Part shown: positions 17,133 through 22,929 of the stretch, piece after piece
Layout: each line of letters opens with the position of its first letter
Position numbering within the stretch: the stretch's first letter is position 1
NCBI GenBank assembly: GCA_030653405.1
Contig: JAURZO010000186.1
Coordinates: forward strand, 1 to 29,693
Direction of reading: 5' to 3'
Length of the DNA stretch: 29,693 bases
DNA from: Zwartia sp.
Lineage (GTDB): Bacteria > Pseudomonadota > Gammaproteobacteria > Burkholderiales > Burkholderiaceae_B
Program-made: the position numbers and the translations under genes
The notes under the pieces: generated by a model
Told to the model about the DNA's origin: nothing
The model's input: the letters and a program-made list of their open reading frames with translations, nothing else
Databases searched by the model: none

Positions 17133-17888
17133 TTAAATGCGTTGATGTCCGTTCGCAAGCAGTGTCGCGATGGATGGGGGAAGCCCTGCATTGGGTTTGA
17201 GCGGAGGCGGTGCGAAGCTACCCGCGCGAGTGGACCCGGCATTGAGTCGCACCAGGGATTCTGCGTGTCTGACTGCGCTTGAAACGCCATCGACCACGGG
17301 TACAGGCAGACGGCCGGCAAGCGTGCGCGCCAGTCCTGCAAGCGGCGCACCCGCCAAAATAATCACATCTGCGCCATCTTCGCTCACACAAAGGTTGGCC
17401 GTTGCCAGCAGACTTGTGGCCTTATCTTGCTGCACGGAGCCAATATTTGGGAGTGGCTCTTCGAGGCTGCGAATGCTGACCAGACGCTCGGTCAAACCGT
17501 AGGACGCCACCGTTTCGGCATACCAGGCCTTGATGCGTTTGGAAATCGCGACGATGGAAATTTTGTTGCCGAGTAGGCAGGCGCTGGCGAGTGCAGCTTG
17601 CGTGAGGCCCACAACAGGGCAGGGCAACACTTCTTTGAGTCCCGCAAGCCCCGGGTCTCCAAACGCCGCGACCACGACGGCATCGTACTGACCTGCGTGT
17701 TCACCAGCCAGTTGCGCAGCGGCGTAGGCGCCGATCATGGCTTCGAAGCGTGTTTCGATGTAGGCCACACCAAAAGGCGCCGTCACTGTTTGAATCTGTG
17801 TGTCCGGACTCGCCGTGAGCTTGGCCTCGGTGTCTATGAGGTCAGAGACGCTCTGCGAGATATTGGGATTGATGAGCAGTAAGCGCAT
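17133..17888 (-). CDS. Asp/Glu/hydantoin racemase-family protein lacking the catalytic cysteines
   Basis: Protein of 251 residues of the Asp/Glu racemase superfamily, closest in pattern to hydantoin racemase HyuE. The N-terminal LLLINPNIS matches the family opening. From family knowledge, HyuE uses two cysteines, in an ACFGDPGL context and in an LGCAGM context. Here the first reads AAFGDPGL with Ala75, and the second reads LAGAPLAG with Gly180 at the Cys position, so both proton-shuttling cysteines appear to be gone. It may be an isomerase or lyase of a different mechanism, or inactive. It starts nine bases after the hydantoinase stop with AGGAG as ribosome site, so the two are coupled. A second family member lies at 21111. 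Confidence 0.85.
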   Translation of the reverse strand: MRLLLINPNISQSVSDLIDTEAKLTASPDTQIQTVTAPFGVAYIETRFEAMIGAYAAAQLAGEHAGQYDAVVVAAFGDPGLAGLKEVLPCPVVGLTQAALASACLLGNKISIVAISKRIKAWYAETVASYGLTERLVSIRSLEEPLPNIGSVQQDKATSLLATANLCVSEDGADVIILAGAPLAGLARTLAGRLPVPVVDGVSSAVRHAESLVRLNAGSTRAGSFAPPPLKPNAGLPPSIATLLANGHQRI

Positions 17889-17897
17889 GACGAACTC

Positions 17898-19316
17898 CTA
17901 GCGCCCTGTGGCTATGAGCGTGGGCTTGCCACAAGACAGGAACTTGCCTTTGCCCAGTCTGGGGATGAAATGTTGACCATCCCACACCACTTCGCCGCGA
18001 ATCAACGTCATGCCAGGCCAGGCTTTGAGCTCGATGCCCTCGTAGGGCGTGTAATCGACCGCATGATGCAGGGCGCTGTTTTGAATCGTCACAGGCTTTT
18101 CATCCCAGATCACGAGGTCAGCGTGCGAGCCAGGTGCGATCGTGCCCTTGAGGGGATGCAGACCATAGGCCTTGGCGGGATTGGTGGAGGTGAGTTCGAC
18201 AAACTTGGTGAGCGAGATTCTTCCGCCCAATACGCCCTCGGAGTACAAAAGCGGCATCCGCGTCTCAATGCCCGGGATGCCGTTGGGAATATGCCGGAAC
18301 GCGACTTCTTCACCACCAGGCTTTTTACCGTCGGGACTGTCGTAGTTGAAGGGAGCGTGGTCGGAGGAGAAGACAGAAAACAGGCCATCGCTCAGCGCGT
18401 TCCAAATCACCTCCTGGTTCTTGCGATCCCGAGGTGGGGGACTGCAAATACAGCGTGCGCCCAGGTAGCTGTTGTCGATCCCAAGATCTTCGGCTGTCAA
18501 AAATAAATACTGTGGACAGGTCTCGGCAAAAATCTGTAGTCCGTGACTGCGCGCCCAGCGAATTTGTTCGACTGCTTCGCGACCAGAAACGTGCACGATC
18601 AGGATCGGCACGTCCACGAGCTCAGACAGGGCAATCGCACGATGGGTGGCTTCGCGCTCGACCAGCATGGGTCTGGAGTGCGCATGAAATCTTGGCGCGG
18701 TTTGACCTGCCGCTTCGAGCCTGCGGGTGAGCCACTCGATGCAATCAGCGTTTTCAGCATGGATCATCGCCATGGCGCCATGCTGTTTGGCCACCGACAA
18801 GACATCCAAGATCTGTCCGTCGTTGAGCTTGAGATCGTCGTAAGTCATGTAGATCTTGAACGACGTGTAGCCCTCAGCGATCAGGGCGGGCAGCTCTTCA
18901 TTGAGCACAGTAGGCGTTGGATCACTGACGATCAGGTGAAAGGTGTAGTCGACGTGTGCGTGTCCGTCGGAGCGCTGGTGGTAGTCCTTGACTGCCGCAC
19001 GGAGCGACTGGCCCTTTTCCTGCGCAGCAAAGGGGATTACGGTAGTTGTGCCCCCGCACGCTGCTGAGCGTGTCCCGGTCTCAAAGTTATCCGCCATTTT
19101 CATGGGGGCTGGCATTGGTTGATCCAGATGGCAGTGCGCGTCAACACCGCCGGGAGTGACGACGCGACCGGCCGCGTCGATGGTTTTGTCCGCTGCGGGT
19201 AAATGACTGCCCAGCATAACGATCGTGCCATCCTTGATGCCGATATCGGCCATGAACACATCAGAGGCCGTGGCGATCTTTGCGTTCTTGATGATCAGGT
19301 CTAGCGTGTTGCTCAT
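17898..19316 (-). CDS. hydA: dihydropyrimidinase / D-hydantoinase
   Basis: Cyclic amidohydrolase of 472 residues, normal family length. It hydrolyses the ring of dihydropyrimidines or 5-substituted hydantoins to N-carbamoyl amino acids in the cytoplasm. All binuclear metal ligands are present: His61 and His63 in DAHCHLD, the carbamylated Lys154 in SFKIYMTYDD, His186 in MIHAEN, His242 in IVHVSG and Asp319 in SSDHAP. It is the first gene of the long minus-strand operon and is followed by a racemase-family gene and TRAP importers. GGAG lies 11 bases upstream of the ATG. No N-carbamoylase follows, which is atypical. Other cyclic imides or ureides are possible substrates, so the symbol is a family-level label. 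Confidence 0.92.
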   Translation of the reverse strand: MSNTLDLIIKNAKIATASDVFMADIGIKDGTIVMLGSHLPAADKTIDAAGRVVTPGGVDAHCHLDQPMPAPMKMADNFETGTRSAACGGTTTVIPFAAQEKGQSLRAAVKDYHQRSDGHAHVDYTFHLIVSDPTPTVLNEELPALIAEGYTSFKIYMTYDDLKLNDGQILDVLSVAKQHGAMAMIHAENADCIEWLTRRLEAAGQTAPRFHAHSRPMLVEREATHRAIALSELVDVPILIVHVSGREAVEQIRWARSHGLQIFAETCPQYLFLTAEDLGIDNSYLGARCICSPPPRDRKNQEVIWNALSDGLFSVFSSDHAPFNYDSPDGKKPGGEEVAFRHIPNGIPGIETRMPLLYSEGVLGGRISLTKFVELTSTNPAKAYGLHPLKGTIAPGSHADLVIWDEKPVTIQNSALHHAVDYTPYEGIELKAWPGMTLIRGEVVWDGQHFIPRLGKGKFLSCGKPTLIATGR

Positions 19317-19355
19317 GTCAGACGTGCTCCAGTTTCAATCCAGATTGTGCGTAGT

Positions 19356-19370
19356 GCCCCATTTTGGGGC
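19356..19370. promoter_or_regulatory. perfect palindrome in the hydantoinase leader, operator or hairpin candidate
   Basis: GCCCCA and TGGGGC flank three T bases, giving six perfect base pairs. The site lies 40 bases upstream of the hydantoinase start and just downstream of a minus-strand TTGACA. It could be an operator overlapping the promoter or, in RNA, a small GC-rich hairpin in the leader. Confidence 0.4.
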
Positions 19371-19454
19371 GATCAATTGTCAACATCAGTGCATACAAAG
19401 TGCATGAATGCCAAATAAAGCTTTCCCTCTATAGAGAGATCGAATTTGTCTCAA

Positions 19455-19500
19455 CTGGCACATCACTTGCTTACGTCTTCTCTAGCAAGACACGTGCCAG
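19455..19500. promoter_or_regulatory. 46-nt nested inverted repeat, operator or RNA hairpin candidate
   Basis: Outer arms CTGGCAC (19455-19461) and GTGCCAG (19494-19500) are perfectly complementary. Inner arms CTTGC (19466-19470) and GCAAG (19485-19489) are also complementary. Both pairs are separated by exactly four bases on each side, around a 14-nt centre, so the element is symmetric at two levels. It lies 82 bases upstream of the decarboxylase-like start and 138 bases upstream of the hydantoinase start. This is a plausible paired binding site for a dimeric or tetrameric regulator. Confidence 0.5.
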
Positions 19501-19524
19501 CATTTATCATTATTGATATATTGG

Positions 19525-19532
19525 TGTTAACA
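19525..19532. promoter_or_regulatory. TGTTAACA palindrome, candidate GntR operator (site 1)
   Basis: The eight-base perfect palindrome TGTTAACA is found 50 bases upstream of the decarboxylase-like start and again at 20327-20334 upstream of the GntR gene. Shared occurrence in the two gaps next to the regulator suggests a common operator, but eight bases is short. Confidence 0.35.
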
Positions 19533-19582
19533 GAATGTTTACAATAACGTGGACAGTTAAGTCAACATAAATAGGACAGACT

Positions 19583-20308
19583 ATGGAAAAAGTGATCCGC
19601 ATTGGTGTGTTGACGCCTTCGTCCAACACCGCTCTTGAGCCTCTGACGAACGCGATTGTCAGCAGCTTGCCCAACGTCCATGCCCATTTCGCACGCTTTC
19701 GTGTGACGAATATTTCCCTTTCAGATCAAGCGCTTGGTCAGTTCGATGACAGCAATATCCTGGCCGCGGCCGAGATGCTGGCCGACGCCAAGCCCGATGT
19801 GATCACCTGGAGCGGCACCTCCGCAGGCTGGATGGGCTTTGAAAAAGACATGGTGCTCTGCGAAAGAATCACCGCGCGCACCGGCATTCCTGCCTCCACT
19901 GCCGTGTTGGCACTCAATGAGCTCATCGCGCTCAAGAACATCAAGCGCCTGGGGATTGTCAGTCCCTATACAGAGGATGTGCAGCAGAAAATCGTCCGGC
20001 AGTACGGTGAGGCGGGTATTGAGGTGGTGGGCGAGGTTCATCACGACATTTCTGTGAATTATGATTTCGCGCTGGTCGAACCCAAGACGATCGAACAAGA
20101 CCTGTTGACAGTCTCTCAGTCCAAACCTGAAGCGATCGTGACGTACTGCACCAACTTGCGTGCCGCACAGCTTGCGGATGAATTTGAACGACAGAGTTCG
20201 GTGGTACTGCTTGACACGGTGAGCACGACCGTATGGGGCGCATTGCGCAAAGTGGGTGTGGATCCCTCACAAATCAAAGGGTGGGGCAAGTTGTTCAGTT
20301 GGGTTTAG
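19583..20308 (+). CDS. arylmalonate decarboxylase / maleate isomerase-like enzyme
   Basis: Protein of 241 residues of the Asp/Glu racemase superfamily, in the branch that holds arylmalonate decarboxylase (AMDase, about 240 residues) and maleate cis-trans isomerase. Maleate isomerase and racemases use two cysteines. Here the first position reads WSGTSAG, so no Cys but Gly78-Thr79-Ser80, and the second reads VTYCTNLR with Cys189. Together with Tyr129 in SPYTED, this matches the AMDase arrangement as I recall it: Thr75, Ser76, Tyr126 and Cys188. A cofactor-free decarboxylation of a malonate-type acid, or an isomerisation with one Cys, is inferred. AGGAC precedes the ATG. It is the first gene of the plus unit divergent from the hydantoinase operon. 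Confidence 0.85.
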   Translation: MEKVIRIGVLTPSSNTALEPLTNAIVSSLPNVHAHFARFRVTNISLSDQALGQFDDSNILAAAEMLADAKPDVITWSGTSAGWMGFEKDMVLCERITARTGIPASTAVLALNELIALKNIKRLGIVSPYTEDVQQKIVRQYGEAGIEVVGEVHHDISVNYDFALVEPKTIEQDLLTVSQSKPEAIVTYCTNLRAAQLADEFERQSSVVLLDTVSTTVWGALRKVGVDPSQIKGWGKLFSWV

Positions 20309-20321
20309 CTACATTTGCGCT

Positions 20322-20348
20322 TAGGTTGTTAACACGCCTAGGTTGTTA
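20322..20348 (+). repeat. 10-bp direct repeat upstream of the GntR gene
   Basis: TAGGTTGTTA occurs at 20322-20331 and 20339-20348, a centre-to-centre distance of 17 bases. The first copy runs into the TGTTAACA palindrome at 20327-20334. It may be a regulator half-site repeat. Confidence 0.4.
20327..20334. promoter_or_regulatory. TGTTAACA palindrome, candidate GntR operator (site 2)
   Basis: Second copy of the octamer seen at 19525-19532, 68 bases before the GntR start codon. This position would suit autoregulation. Confidence 0.35.
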
Positions 20349-20353
20349 GTATT

Positions 20354-20389
20354 TTGCACCTGAACAATTGCACCTGAACAATTGCACCT
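20354..20389 (+). repeat. 14-bp tandem repeat in the GntR leader
   Basis: TTGCACCTGAACAA is repeated exactly at 20354-20367 and 20368-20381, followed by a third partial unit TTGCACCT at 20382-20389. The array ends just before the ribosome-binding AAAGGAAG, so it is in the leader or promoter of the regulator gene. It may be iterated operators or a slippage-prone tract tuning expression. Confidence 0.75.
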
Positions 20390-20401
20390 AAAGGAAGCGT
20401 C

Positions 20402-21097
20402 ATGCAGTCAAAGGTCTCGGCTCGTTTAAAGCGCGAAAACACGCAAGACGAAATTTACGAAAAAATTTACGTCGCAATTCTGGAGCACCGACTGCATCCT
20501 GGCACAAAGCTGGTTGAGGAACGCCTCGCTGAGATTTTTAAAGTCAGCCGCGCACGCATTCGCGAAGTGTTGGCCCGACTGGCCCACGAGCAAGTTGTTG
20601 ACCTGTATCCACAACGTGGCGCCTATGTTGCTCGCCCCACCATTGAGCAGGCTTTGCATGTTTTCGAAGCCCGACGATTGATCGAGCCAGAGCTGGTGCG
20701 TCGCCTGATTGAAAACCTCACCCCCGAGCGTATCGAACGTTTGCGGCAACATTGTGCGCTCGAACTCGAAGCTCGGCGTCGTGAGGATAAGAGGCTGATC
20801 GTTCGCTTGTCGGGAGAGTTTCACACGCTCCTGTCCGAGCTGGCAGGCAATCAAGCGCTGGCGCGCACAATGCGCGAGCTCTCGACCCTGACATGCCTGA
20901 TCATCATTCTGTATGACGCGCCGACGGCCTCAAGCTGTTTGGCCGATGAGCATAGCCTGATCGTTGAGGCGATTGCTAAGCGCGATGTCGAGCTCGGACA
21001 GCGTCTGATTCTCGAGCATCTCGAGCATATTGAGGGCAGCTTGAATCTCGAGCCTGCCGACTCCGAAGTTGATCTTGCGAAAATTTTCTCTGAATAA
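20402..21097 (+). CDS. GntR-family transcriptional regulator, FCD (FadR) subfamily
   Basis: DNA-binding regulator of 231 residues. The N-terminal winged helix spans about 15-80 with LHPGTKLVEERLAEIFKVSRARIREVLARL holding the recognition helix at about 49-60 and PQRGAYVARP the wing at 70-79. The C-terminal FCD ligand domain, about 86-212, has probable metal and effector histidines His141 (EFHTLL), His184 (DEHSLI) and His206 (ILEHLEH). FCD regulators commonly sense the acid substrate of the adjacent pathway and repress without it. The gene sits within the plus unit, 93 bases after the decarboxylase-like gene and 13 bases before the racemase-family gene. It is the obvious candidate controller of both divergent units and of itself through the flanking repeats. 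Confidence 0.92.
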   Translation: MQSKVSARLKRENTQDEIYEKIYVAILEHRLHPGTKLVEERLAEIFKVSRARIREVLARLAHEQVVDLYPQRGAYVARPTIEQALHVFEARRLIEPELVRRLIENLTPERIERLRQHCALELEARRREDKRLIVRLSGEFHTLLSELAGNQALARTMRELSTLTCLIIILYDAPTASSCLADEHSLIVEAIAKRDVELGQRLILEHLEHIEGSLNLEPADSEVDLAKIFSE

Positions 21098-21110
21098 CGG
21101 AACCGTCGCC

Positions 21111-21851
21111 ATGAAGATCCTGATGATCAATCCCAACACCAGCGCGCATGTCACGCAACGTATGCTGGAGCAGGCCGAGCGGGTTGTGGGCGATCAAGCG
21201 ACCATTCATGCCTACACCGCACAGACCGGACCCGCCATCATTAGTAGCCGTTCCGAAAATGCGATCGCCCTTGCCGAGATGTTGCGTCTTGCGGCCACCA
21301 ATCAAGCCGGCCACGATGTGTTGGTGCTCGGAGTCTCAATCGATACCGGACTGATGGCTTTGCGAGAAATGCTCGATATCCCGGTGGTCGGCATGGCCGA
21401 GTCTGCACTCCTCACCGCCAGTATGCTGGGTGGCAAAATTGGTTGCCTGACGCTTGGCGCCTCGATGGTGCCGGTATACGAAGAACTGACACATTCGTAT
21501 GGGTTGAGTCGTCGCGTCTCCAAATGGCGGGCGATCGAGATGCCTAGCGCCTTTCGTGTGACCGATGCCGATCCCGCCGTGGCTCAAGCCCTGATCGACG
21601 CCTGCGAGCAATTGGTGCACCAAGATGGCTCAGAAGTGATCGTGCTGTGTGGCGCTGTGTTGGCTGGCTACGCCAGTCAAGTCTCTGAGGCGGTGGGTGT
21701 GCCCGTCGTGGATCCGATACAGGCAGCCGCACTCCAGGCGATCACCGTTGCACGCATGCGACCTTCCAAACAAGTCACGGGAAGCTTTGCGCGTCCAAAA
21801 GGGCGGATCTTGAATGGTGTCGAAGAAAACATTGCACGGCTGTATCGATAG
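21111..21851 (+). CDS. Asp/Glu/hydantoin racemase-family protein, second copy
   Basis: Protein of 246 residues; the ATG at 21111 gives the family opening MKILMINPNTS with CGGAA upstream, while the earlier TTG at 21069 lies inside the GntR gene and is rejected. Relative to HyuE, the first catalytic position reads LGVSIDTGL, so Val replaces Cys. The second reads LCGAVLAG, with Cys one place before the usual site. The GAxLAG signature is shared with the racemase-family protein at 17133, so the two belong to one subfamily, but they are strongly diverged. It probably isomerises or rearranges a ring-opened or amino-acid-like intermediate. True racemase activity is doubtful. It is cotranscribed with the regulator. 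Confidence 0.84.
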   Translation: MKILMINPNTSAHVTQRMLEQAERVVGDQATIHAYTAQTGPAIISSRSENAIALAEMLRLAATNQAGHDVLVLGVSIDTGLMALREMLDIPVVGMAESALLTASMLGGKIGCLTLGASMVPVYEELTHSYGLSRRVSKWRAIEMPSAFRVTDADPAVAQALIDACEQLVHQDGSEVIVLCGAVLAGYASQVSEAVGVPVVDPIQAAALQAITVARMRPSKQVTGSFARPKGRILNGVEENIARLYR

Positions 21852-21899
21852 TCAAAGCAGACTCAGTTATTCGCCAAAATATTTGTGAGGATTTTAGAA

Positions 21900-22793
21900 A
21901 TGGATCGCAGAGATTTTTACGGCTACAAAGATCAACGTCCCGATGCGAAATGGCCGGGCGGTGCTCGAGTGGCGATTAATCTGGTTGTCAACATCGAAGA
22001 GGGCGCAGAACTCAGTCTGGCCGATGGTGATCCAGCCAATGAGCCGATGCATGAGGTCACGAGCAAGGTCACCTCACAGCCCGATCTCTGTAGAGAGTCA
22101 CATTTTGAATTTGGCCCACGCTTGGGCTATTGGCGTGTGATGCGAGAGTTGGACGAGGCAGGCGTCAAGGTCACGCTCAATGCTTGCGGCCGTGCCGCAC
22201 AGCGCACGCCAGATTTATTAAAAGATGCCGTCGAGCGAGGTCACGATTTGTGTGCCCACGGCTGGCTGTGGCAGTCACCTGCTGGCATGCCCGCAGCAGA
22301 AGAAGAGGCGATGATGCGGCACACTCTCGAAGCAATCGAATCCGCGACCGGCGTGCGCCCGACGGGATGGCATTGCAAGTCCACTCCGACCCTGCAGACC
22401 CGCGCACTCGCCGCCAAGCTTGGCATGCTCTATGACAGTGATGCCTATAACGACGAGCTACCTTTTTGGGTGGCTGACGAAAAGGGACCGCATCTCGTCT
22501 TGCCCTACCAGTTTGATACCAACGACATGCGATTCTTCGGTGAATCGCCGGCATTTGTTCAAGCTAAAGATTTTTCCAATTACGTCATCGAGACCGTTCA
22601 ACGTTTACTCGACGAAGGCGAGCGTTGGCAGTCAAGCTCCATGCTGACGATCGGACTGCATTTGCGCATTGTCGGGCGCCCCGGCCGCATCAATGCACTG
22701 CGGGATATTTTGACGTTTATTAAAAGCGACCCCCGACTCTGGATCGCAACCCGTACCGAGATTGCCAGGCACTGGCTTGCGCACCATCGGTGA
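21900..22793 (+). CDS. PuuE-like polysaccharide-deacetylase-fold hydrolase
   Basis: Cytoplasmic hydrolase of 297 residues in the NodB-fold branch that contains allantoinase PuuE. The ATG at 21900 is preferred over the GTG at 21885, because AGGA (21888-21891) lies eight bases before it. Family features are INLVVNIEEGAE at 26-37, RLGYWRVMRELDEAGVKVTLNACG, GHDLCAHGW with His120, and the diagnostic YDSDAYNDELPFW at 178-190, close to the PuuE consensus. The C-terminal LTIGLHLRIVGRPGR matches the same branch. It would hydrolyse a cyclic or linear amide, and allantoin-like or ureide substrates fit the hydantoinase context. It follows the racemase-family gene by 48 bases. A broken relative of its 3' part lies downstream of the Fic gene. 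Confidence 0.87.
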   Translation: MDRRDFYGYKDQRPDAKWPGGARVAINLVVNIEEGAELSLADGDPANEPMHEVTSKVTSQPDLCRESHFEFGPRLGYWRVMRELDEAGVKVTLNACGRAAQRTPDLLKDAVERGHDLCAHGWLWQSPAGMPAAEEEAMMRHTLEAIESATGVRPTGWHCKSTPTLQTRALAAKLGMLYDSDAYNDELPFWVADEKGPHLVLPYQFDTNDMRFFGESPAFVQAKDFSNYVIETVQRLLDEGERWQSSSMLTIGLHLRIVGRPGRINALRDILTFIKSDPRLWIATRTEIARHWLAHHR

Positions 22794-22802
22794 AAGTGCT
22801 GG
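22755..22802 (+). repeat. 48-bp direct repeat, left copy (end of PuuE-like gene)
   Basis: This segment covers the last codons and stop of the PuuE-like gene plus nine bases. It recurs at 24192-24239 with 45 of 48 bases identical, by direct comparison. The two copies bracket the Fic gene at a distance of 1437 bases. Confidence 0.85.
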
Positions 22803-22871
22803 GAGGGTGATTGTGGACGCTGTTTTTGGCTGTTCGAGATCAGATGGTAATTAAAGAGTGTTTTGATACGA

Positions 22872-22900
22872 TTGATTTGTATTAAAGAAGTCTTTAAAAT
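22872..22900 (+). promoter_or_regulatory. promoter of the Fic gene
   Basis: TTGATT at 22872-22877 and TAAAAT at 22895-22900 are separated by 17 bases in an AT-rich stretch, giving a leader of about 23 bases to the ATG at 22930. The -35 falls in TTGATTTG (22872-22879), which is complementary to CAAATCAA at 22909-22916. Between them lies the palindromic AAAGA-AG-TCTTT. This symmetry over the promoter is compatible with an operator, perhaps for the winged-helix domain of the Fic protein itself. Confidence 0.55.
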
Positions 22901-22929
22901 AAAAAAATCAAATCAAAGAAGCCTTTTTT

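Larger units (their letters stand above)
19317..19582. promoter_or_regulatory. divergent control region between the hydantoinase operon and the decarboxylase-like gene
   Basis: This 266-nt gap must hold the promoters of both divergent units. It is more AT-rich than its surroundings and is crowded with symmetry: a 15-nt palindrome at 19356-19370, a 10-nt palindrome CTCTATAGAG at 19427-19436, a 46-nt nested dyad at 19455-19500 and TGTTAACA at 19525-19532. The octamer GTCAACAT occurs at both ends (19379-19386 and 19561-19568). On the minus strand, TTGACA reads across 19383-19378 and TTGAGA across 19454-19449, with TATAGA 15 bases further. On the plus strand, TACAAT at 19540-19545 is a possible -10. 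No promoter pair is fully convincing. The GntR regulator encoded nearby is the natural candidate to bind here. Confidence 0.6.

Noticed and set aside
17970..19067. Two plus-strand frames of about 175 codons opposite the hydantoinase
   Set aside because: The hydantoinase has every metal ligand; the opposite frames show no motif and are explained by high GC.
20354..20389. Short tandem repeats considered as a CRISPR-like array
   Set aside because: Units are contiguous 14-mers without spacers and no cas genes exist in the window; better seen as leader or operator repeats.
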